A stretch of 64,000 nt of DNA. Origin: an uncultured Oscillospiraceae bacterium. GTDB taxonomy: Bacteria; Bacillota; Clostridia; Oscillospirales; Acutalibacteraceae. The translations under genes and the position numbers were made by a program. Shown here piece by piece: positions 60,520-64,000 of this stretch (its first letter is position 1; each line of letters starts with the position of its first letter). The notes under the pieces are model-generated. The model was not told where the DNA came from, ran no database searches, and was given only the letters and a program-made list of their open reading frames with translations. The stretch is taken from the NCBI GenBank assembly GCA_905192745.1, contig CAJJLZ010000009.1, positions 1-64,000 on the forward strand. The letters are read 5' to 3'.

Positions 60520-61604
60520 AGAGAAAAGACGACAGAGTGAAACGAAGCTTGCTTTCCCTGCGGAGTTTTCTGGTTTTTTTTGGACTTACCGCGTTTACCG
60601 TTACCTGCTGTATGCTGCTGTTTCTGGATGGTTCCGGAATTTCTGAAGAACGGATTCGGGAAAAAGCCGGTCTGACCTTTGCCAATGTTGTTGTGCTGAG
60701 CGGATTATTTACGCTGATCGATTTTTTGCGGCGCGACTATTCCGTCCGCCGTCCGCTTAACCGCATCCGGGAAGCAACGGAAAAAATGCGGCAGGGGGAT
60801 TTTTCCGTTCGTGTGGAACGTCCGAAAATCCCCGCGTTTACCAATGAAATCGATGTGATCGCCGAGGATATCAACAAGCTCGCCGAAGAGCTTTCCGGTG
60901 TGGAAACCCTGCGGACGGACTTTATCGCCAATGTATCGCATGAAATCAAAACGCCGCTTGCCATTATCCAAAACTATGCCGCCATGCTTCAGGACAATGC
61001 TCTGACCGAGGAACTGCGCACGGAATATGTAAAAACGCTGACGGAGGCGACAAGGCGTTTATCCGATCTGATTACCAATATTTTAAAGCTGAACAGGCTG
61101 GAAAATCAACGGATATATCCGCAGGCCAGGCGTTTTAATTTAAGCGAACAGCTCTGCGAGTGCCTGCTTACCTATGAATCGATCTGGGAAGAAAAGGCGA
61201 TTCGGATTGAAACCGATATTAAGCCGGATATTATGATTGAGGGGGATTCAGAGCTGCTGGCTCTTGTCTGGAATAATCTTTTGTCAAACGCCATGAAATT
61301 TACCGATCGCGGCGGAACGGTATCCGTTGCGGTAAGGCGGGACGGATCCGCTGTTGCCGTGACCATCGCCGATACCGGCTGCGGAATCACACCCGAAGCG
61401 GGAAAGCATATCTTTGAGAAATTTTATCAGGGCGATCCGTCTCACGGAACACAGGGAAACGGCCTTGGGCTCGCTCTGGTCAAGCGGATTATGGATATTC
61501 TGCAGGGGGAAATATCCGTGCAAAGCGAAGTGGGGAAGGGCAGCCGATTTTCCGTTCGGTTAGAGCGTGCGGACGCTGACGCTGAACGCGCAGCTTTCGG
61601 CTGA
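60516..61604 (+). CDS. HAMP sensor histidine kinase
   Basis: 362 aa. Two membrane helices (about 17-37 and 53-70) separated by a very short outer loop of about 15-20 residues, so it probably senses within the membrane or through a partner protein. HAMP-like linker (RRPLNRIREATEKMRQGDFSV), H-box FIANVSHEIKTPLAII, N-box LVWNNLLSNAMKFT, G1 IADTGCGI, F-box FEKFYQGD and G2 GNGLGLALVK. Overlaps the regulator gene by 4 bases. No cognate BceAB-type transporter is adjacent. Confidence 0.95.
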   Translation: MKRKDDRVKRSLLSLRSFLVFFGLTAFTVTCCMLLFLDGSGISEERIREKAGLTFANVVVLSGLFTLIDFLRRDYSVRRPLNRIREATEKMRQGDFSVRVERPKIPAFTNEIDVIAEDINKLAEELSGVETLRTDFIANVSHEIKTPLAIIQNYAAMLQDNALTEELRTEYVKTLTEATRRLSDLITNILKLNRLENQRIYPQARRFNLSEQLCECLLTYESIWEEKAIRIETDIKPDIMIEGDSELLALVWNNLLSNAMKFTDRGGTVSVAVRRDGSAVAVTIADTGCGITPEAGKHIFEKFYQGDPSHGTQGNGLGLALVKRIMDILQGEISVQSEVGKGSRFSVRLERADADAERAAFG

Positions 61605-61738
61605 TTTTCCGCCTGACCGCGTTGCTCATCGGATAAATACGACCCGTATTCGCTCTCTTCGCGCCCTTGATATTTGCAAAACCCTCCCGAAATCTGCCCA
61701 TCTCGGATGACGCCGACACGCTTCAGGAGAAAACGGAC

Positions 61739-62653
61739 ATGGATAGATGGAAAGCAGCGCTGAAAAGAATCGTTTACCCGCCGGCGTGGATTACGTTGCC
61801 CTTAATACCGGCCGCCGGCCTGTTGCTGGCGCTCGGCTTTTCGGCTCGGTTCAGGGATACGGCGCTTGCGTATATTGCCTATCTCGTTTCCGCTTACGCG
61901 CTGGCCGTTGCCGTATTGGCTCTTATAAAATGGATCCGGTCGGTTAAAAAGGGGTTCTGGGATTTACCCATCATTCAAACGATCAATCGGAATACGATCG
62001 GACATCGGCTTCTGAACGATATAACCTTTCGGGGTACGGCGTCGATTTATCAGGGGCTTGCGGTTAATACGATTTACGCTTTGTTTCGGGGAGTTACCGC
62101 CTGCCTGTACCATTCCGTCTGGTTTGGGGCGATTGCGGTCTATTATTTGTCCCTTGGTCTCGTCCGTCTGTCTCTTGTTTATCATGTGCGCCGCCGGAAA
62201 GCCTGTAAAGGTCCGTTGGAGAGAGAAATATTTGAATGGAAAGGGTACCGTGTCTGCGGGTGCCTGATGCTTCTTCTGAATGGGGGAATGTCCGGAATGG
62301 CCGCGCTGATGATCCGGGATAATCTGCATTATGAGTATCCCGGTTATGTTATTTATCTGTCCGCGGCGTATACCTTTTATACGGCAATCACGGCGGCTGT
62401 GGATGTGTTCAAATTTCGAAAGCTGAAAAGCCCGCTTCTCTCCGCGTCCAAAGCGCTCGCCCTTACGGGCGCCATGATGTCCGTTATGGCGCTGCAGACG
62501 GCGATGATTGCACGGTTCGGGGCCGAGGATGCGGTATTTCGTCAGGTTGCCAATACTCTCACCGGTGCGGTTGTCTGCGTTTCCTCGGTCGCGATGGCGG
62601 TCTTTATGATTGTCCGGGCCACACAGAACATAAAAATCAAGAAAACTTTGTAA
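61739..62653 (+). CDS. Uncharacterised polytopic membrane protein
   Basis: 304 aa, family not recognised. About seven or eight hydrophobic helices (for example AWITLPLIPAAGLLLALGF, LAYIAYLVSAYALAVAVLAL, YVIYLSAAYTFYTAITAAVDVF and VVCVSSVAMAVFMIV), with basic loops RRRKACK and KIKKTL. CAGGAGAAAA ribosome site before ATG 61739. Lies between the kinase and paralogue B on the same strand and is probably part of the same operon, so it may be an input or output partner of the two-component system. Confidence 0.8.
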   Translation: MDRWKAALKRIVYPPAWITLPLIPAAGLLLALGFSARFRDTALAYIAYLVSAYALAVAVLALIKWIRSVKKGFWDLPIIQTINRNTIGHRLLNDITFRGTASIYQGLAVNTIYALFRGVTACLYHSVWFGAIAVYYLSLGLVRLSLVYHVRRRKACKGPLEREIFEWKGYRVCGCLMLLLNGGMSGMAALMIRDNLHYEYPGYVIYLSAAYTFYTAITAAVDVFKFRKLKSPLLSASKALALTGAMMSVMALQTAMIARFGAEDAVFRQVANTLTGAVVCVSSVAMAVFMIVRATQNIKIKKTL

Positions 62654-62678
62654 AAAAGGCGCAAAGGGGCGATCCTCC

Positions 62679-63059
62679 ATGGATGAAAAAGAAAAGATAT
62701 TCACCTACAGATATTCTGCCGAACGACAAAAAGAAGTGAGAGAAATCCGTGAGAAATATGAGCGGAAAGTTCCGGAGGATTCCAGAATGGACGAACTTCG
62801 GAAACTGGATCAGCGCGTACAGAAGGCCGGGGTGATTCCGTCCCTGATTCTCGGTGTCGCCGGTACGTTGGTTATGGGCATTGGTATGTGCTGCACGATG
62901 GTATGGCAGGGCGTCTGGTTTGTTCCGGGAATCGCAATCGGGTTGATCGGGCTGGCGGGTATGGCGGCGGCGTATCCGCTGAATAACCGTCTCATAAAAA
63001 GACGGAAGGAACAGTTAACGCCGCGGATATTGAAACTCACGGAAGAATTGATGCAATAG
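62679..63059 (+). CDS. Small membrane protein, paralogue B
   Basis: 126 aa, related over most of its length to the 59285 protein: charged N-terminal helix (DELRKLDQRVQKAG), helix 1 (LILGVAGTLVMGIGMCCTMV), helix 2 (VPGIAIGLIGLAGMAAAYPL) and tail (RILKLTEELMQ). Begins 25 bases after the polytopic membrane protein, completing a regulator-kinase-membrane-membrane operon. A strong palindromic terminator follows. Confidence 0.82.
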   Translation: MDEKEKIFTYRYSAERQKEVREIREKYERKVPEDSRMDELRKLDQRVQKAGVIPSLILGVAGTLVMGIGMCCTMVWQGVWFVPGIAIGLIGLAGMAAAYPLNNRLIKRRKEQLTPRILKLTEELMQ

Positions 63060-63061
63060 AA

Positions 63062-63109
63062 AAAACGGGAGAAGATATTGAAAAATTTTTCAATATCTTC
63101 TCCCGTTTT
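63062..63109. terminator. Perfect 48-bp palindromic terminator
   Basis: Twenty-four-base arms with no spacer (AAAACGGGAGAAG... mirrored to CTTCTCCCGTTTT), between convergent genes; works in both directions. Confidence 0.92.
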
Positions 63110-63226
63110 GTTGTGCGCGGATCGCCTGCGGACTTCTCGGCACGGGCGCGGCGGCTGGTTTTCTGTTCCGGATTTCTTCGGCGTCTTCCTCCGGTATGCC
63201 CGGGAGAGGCGTCGCGTTGAAGGAAA

Positions 63227-63568
63227 TTATTTTTTCTTTTTTTTACTTTTCCCGTTTTCCCGCCGGCTCTCCTTTTCGGCGTTTTTCATCCCTCCGCCGG
63301 AGGTCTTGCCGCGCAGGATCAGATCGCACAGCAGGGCGGCGATGATGCCGGCAGCCAGGGTAGCCGGCGCAGCTTCCCAGGCCGCCTGGGAATAACGGAG
63401 ACTGCGATGAACGTCCGGCGTATAAAGGGCCAGTCGGTCGATTACCGCGGCAAACAGCAGCAGCGTTCCCACGAGGGGAAAGGTCCCCGCGAGGATATTT
63501 TTCGAGAAAGAATGAAGATTTTTCAGGTCATGGTTCAGATCGTGGAAAATTTTTTTAAAAAACAGCAT
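63227..63568 (-). CDS. Uncharacterised small membrane protein
   Basis: 113 aa. MLFFKKIFHDLNHDLKNLHSF is an amphipathic, His/Asn-containing start; two hydrophobic helices (about 27-47 and 66-86) follow, and a highly basic tail (ENGKSKKKKK). Family not recognised. GGAGGGTACATC ribosome site on the minus strand. Convergent with paralogue B. Confidence 0.75.
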   Translation of the reverse strand: MLFFKKIFHDLNHDLKNLHSFSKNILAGTFPLVGTLLLFAAVIDRLALYTPDVHRSLRYSQAAWEAAPATLAAGIIAALLCDLILRGKTSGGGMKNAEKESRRENGKSKKKKK

Positions 63569-63630
63569 GATGTACCCTCCGAAAGGACAATATGTGAAAG
63601 GGCGGAAAAAGATACCCCGGCATCTGCTTT

Positions 63631-63670
63631 TATGATATAATGACGTTCAGGGAAAAATGCTGCCGCATAC
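63631..63670 (+). repeat. Isolated partial copy of the 89-bp array unit
   Basis: TATGATATAATG is identical to the head of unit 6, and TCAGGGAAAAA recurs in unit 5; the first hairpin is reduced to ATGC/GCAT and the outer stem is absent. TATAAT at 63636-63641 with TGA extension lies about 120 bases before the next gene and may be its promoter. Confidence 0.6.
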
Positions 63671-63760
63671 TATTCTATCATACCGTCGGAGACGGCTCAA
63701 CAGAAAATCCTTTCCAAGGCCCCGTCCGCATTGAGTATCTGCTTATGGAGGCATGCGTTC

Positions 63761-64000
63761 ATGAAGATCGGAGCATCCACATCCAATTTGTATCCTCTGC
63801 CTACGGAGGAGGCGCTCAGCGTCCTGCTTTCGCTGGGGTTTCGTACGCTGGAGGTGTTTATCAACACCGAATCGGAGGCGAATCCATCCTTTGCCGCAGA
63901 GCTTCGCCGCCGTGCGGAAGCCGGAGACGGACAAATCCTTTCCCTGCACTCCTATACATCCGGAACCGACCCGTATCTTCTTTTTTCCGCCTATCGCCGC
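63761..64000 (+). CDS. TIM-barrel sugar isomerase/epimerase-like protein (partial)
   Basis: First 80 codons, running off the window. MKIGASTSNLYPLPTEEALSVLLSLGFRTLEVFINTES matches the start of xylose-isomerase-like/endonuclease IV-fold TIM barrels (strand 1, helix 1 and the Glu-bearing strand 2), and ILSLHSYTSGTDPYLLFSAYRR the next strand. TATGGAGG ribosome site. Function cannot be narrowed from this fragment. Confidence 0.75.
   Translation, partial: MKIGASTSNLYPLPTEEALSVLLSLGFRTLEVFINTESEANPSFAAELRRRAEAGDGQILSLHSYTSGTDPYLLFSAYRR

Overview
The window looks like a chromosomal segment of a GC-rich, anaerobic member of the Clostridia, probably Oscillospiraceae/Ruminococcaceae-like. This is inferred from Firmicutes gene order (infC-rpmI-rplT, dprA-topA-trmFO, plsX-[acp slot]-rnc, smc-ftsY, nadD/yqeK-LCP-rsfS, aroQ-pepP-efp), a Rex regulator, TTGACA/TATAAT promoters, strong AGGAGG-type ribosome sites, Ser/Thr-rich wall linkers and paired large serine recombinases. 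No species is claimed.

Layout. 1-3230: right end of a mobile element with two overlapping large serine recombinases, abutting a tRNA-Pro(UGG). 3430-8750: an AAA ATPase/HD hydrolase pair, aconitase, Rex and a GNAT enzyme. 8913-13001: a minus-strand carbohydrate cluster (TIM-barrel epimerase, Gfo/Idh/MocA oxidoreductase, ThuA-like protein) with an AraC regulator. 13182-20005: Cu/Zn superoxide dismutase, a secreted hydrolase with a C-terminal sorting-like tail, pyruvate kinase, an M15 carboxypeptidase and BioY. 20066-30487: translation and DNA/lipid housekeeping (infC with an apparent AUA start, rpmI, rplT, TrmH-type methylase, dprA, topA, trmFO, plsX, a membrane-anchored acyl-carrier-like protein without its serine, rnc, GNAT). 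30468-44600: lrgA/lrgB-type membrane pair, smc, ftsY, rdgB, yhbY, a nadD-yqeK fusion, a divergent LCP protein, rsfS, leuS, rpsU, yqeG. 44670-53597: S41 protease, endonuclease IV-like protein, XRE regulator, aroQ, GNAT, M24 peptidase, efp, a zinc-ribbon protein, a frameshifted phosphotransferase, membrane proteins and an XRE/TM2 divergent pair with two operators. 53738-58011: an S11 carboxypeptidase, a six-copy 89-bp tandem array, mnmA and a DEAD-box helicase. 58099-63059: a second M15 carboxypeptidase preceded by five 11-bp direct repeats, then a two-component system flanked by paralogous small membrane proteins. 63227-64000: a small membrane protein and the start of another TIM-barrel gene.

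The most unusual object is the array at about 54967-55497, upstream of mnmA. TATAAT boxes recur at exactly 89, 89, 89, 89 and 88 bp. Each unit has an extended -10 (TG-N-TATAAT), a short tetraloop hairpin whose arms change in a compensated way between units, and a GC-rich outer stem. This suggests selection on RNA structure: a candidate tandem small-RNA family, promoter array or structured leader. A degenerate single copy of its 5' half lies at 63631, before the last gene.

Functional links: Rex and aconitase suggest redox-linked central metabolism. Three D,D-carboxypeptidases, the LCP protein and the two-component system point to envelope maintenance. The ACP-like protein in the acpP position may be a non-carrier relative tied to phospholipid synthesis. 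All functions are inferred from sequence motifs and gene order; nothing was searched against a database.
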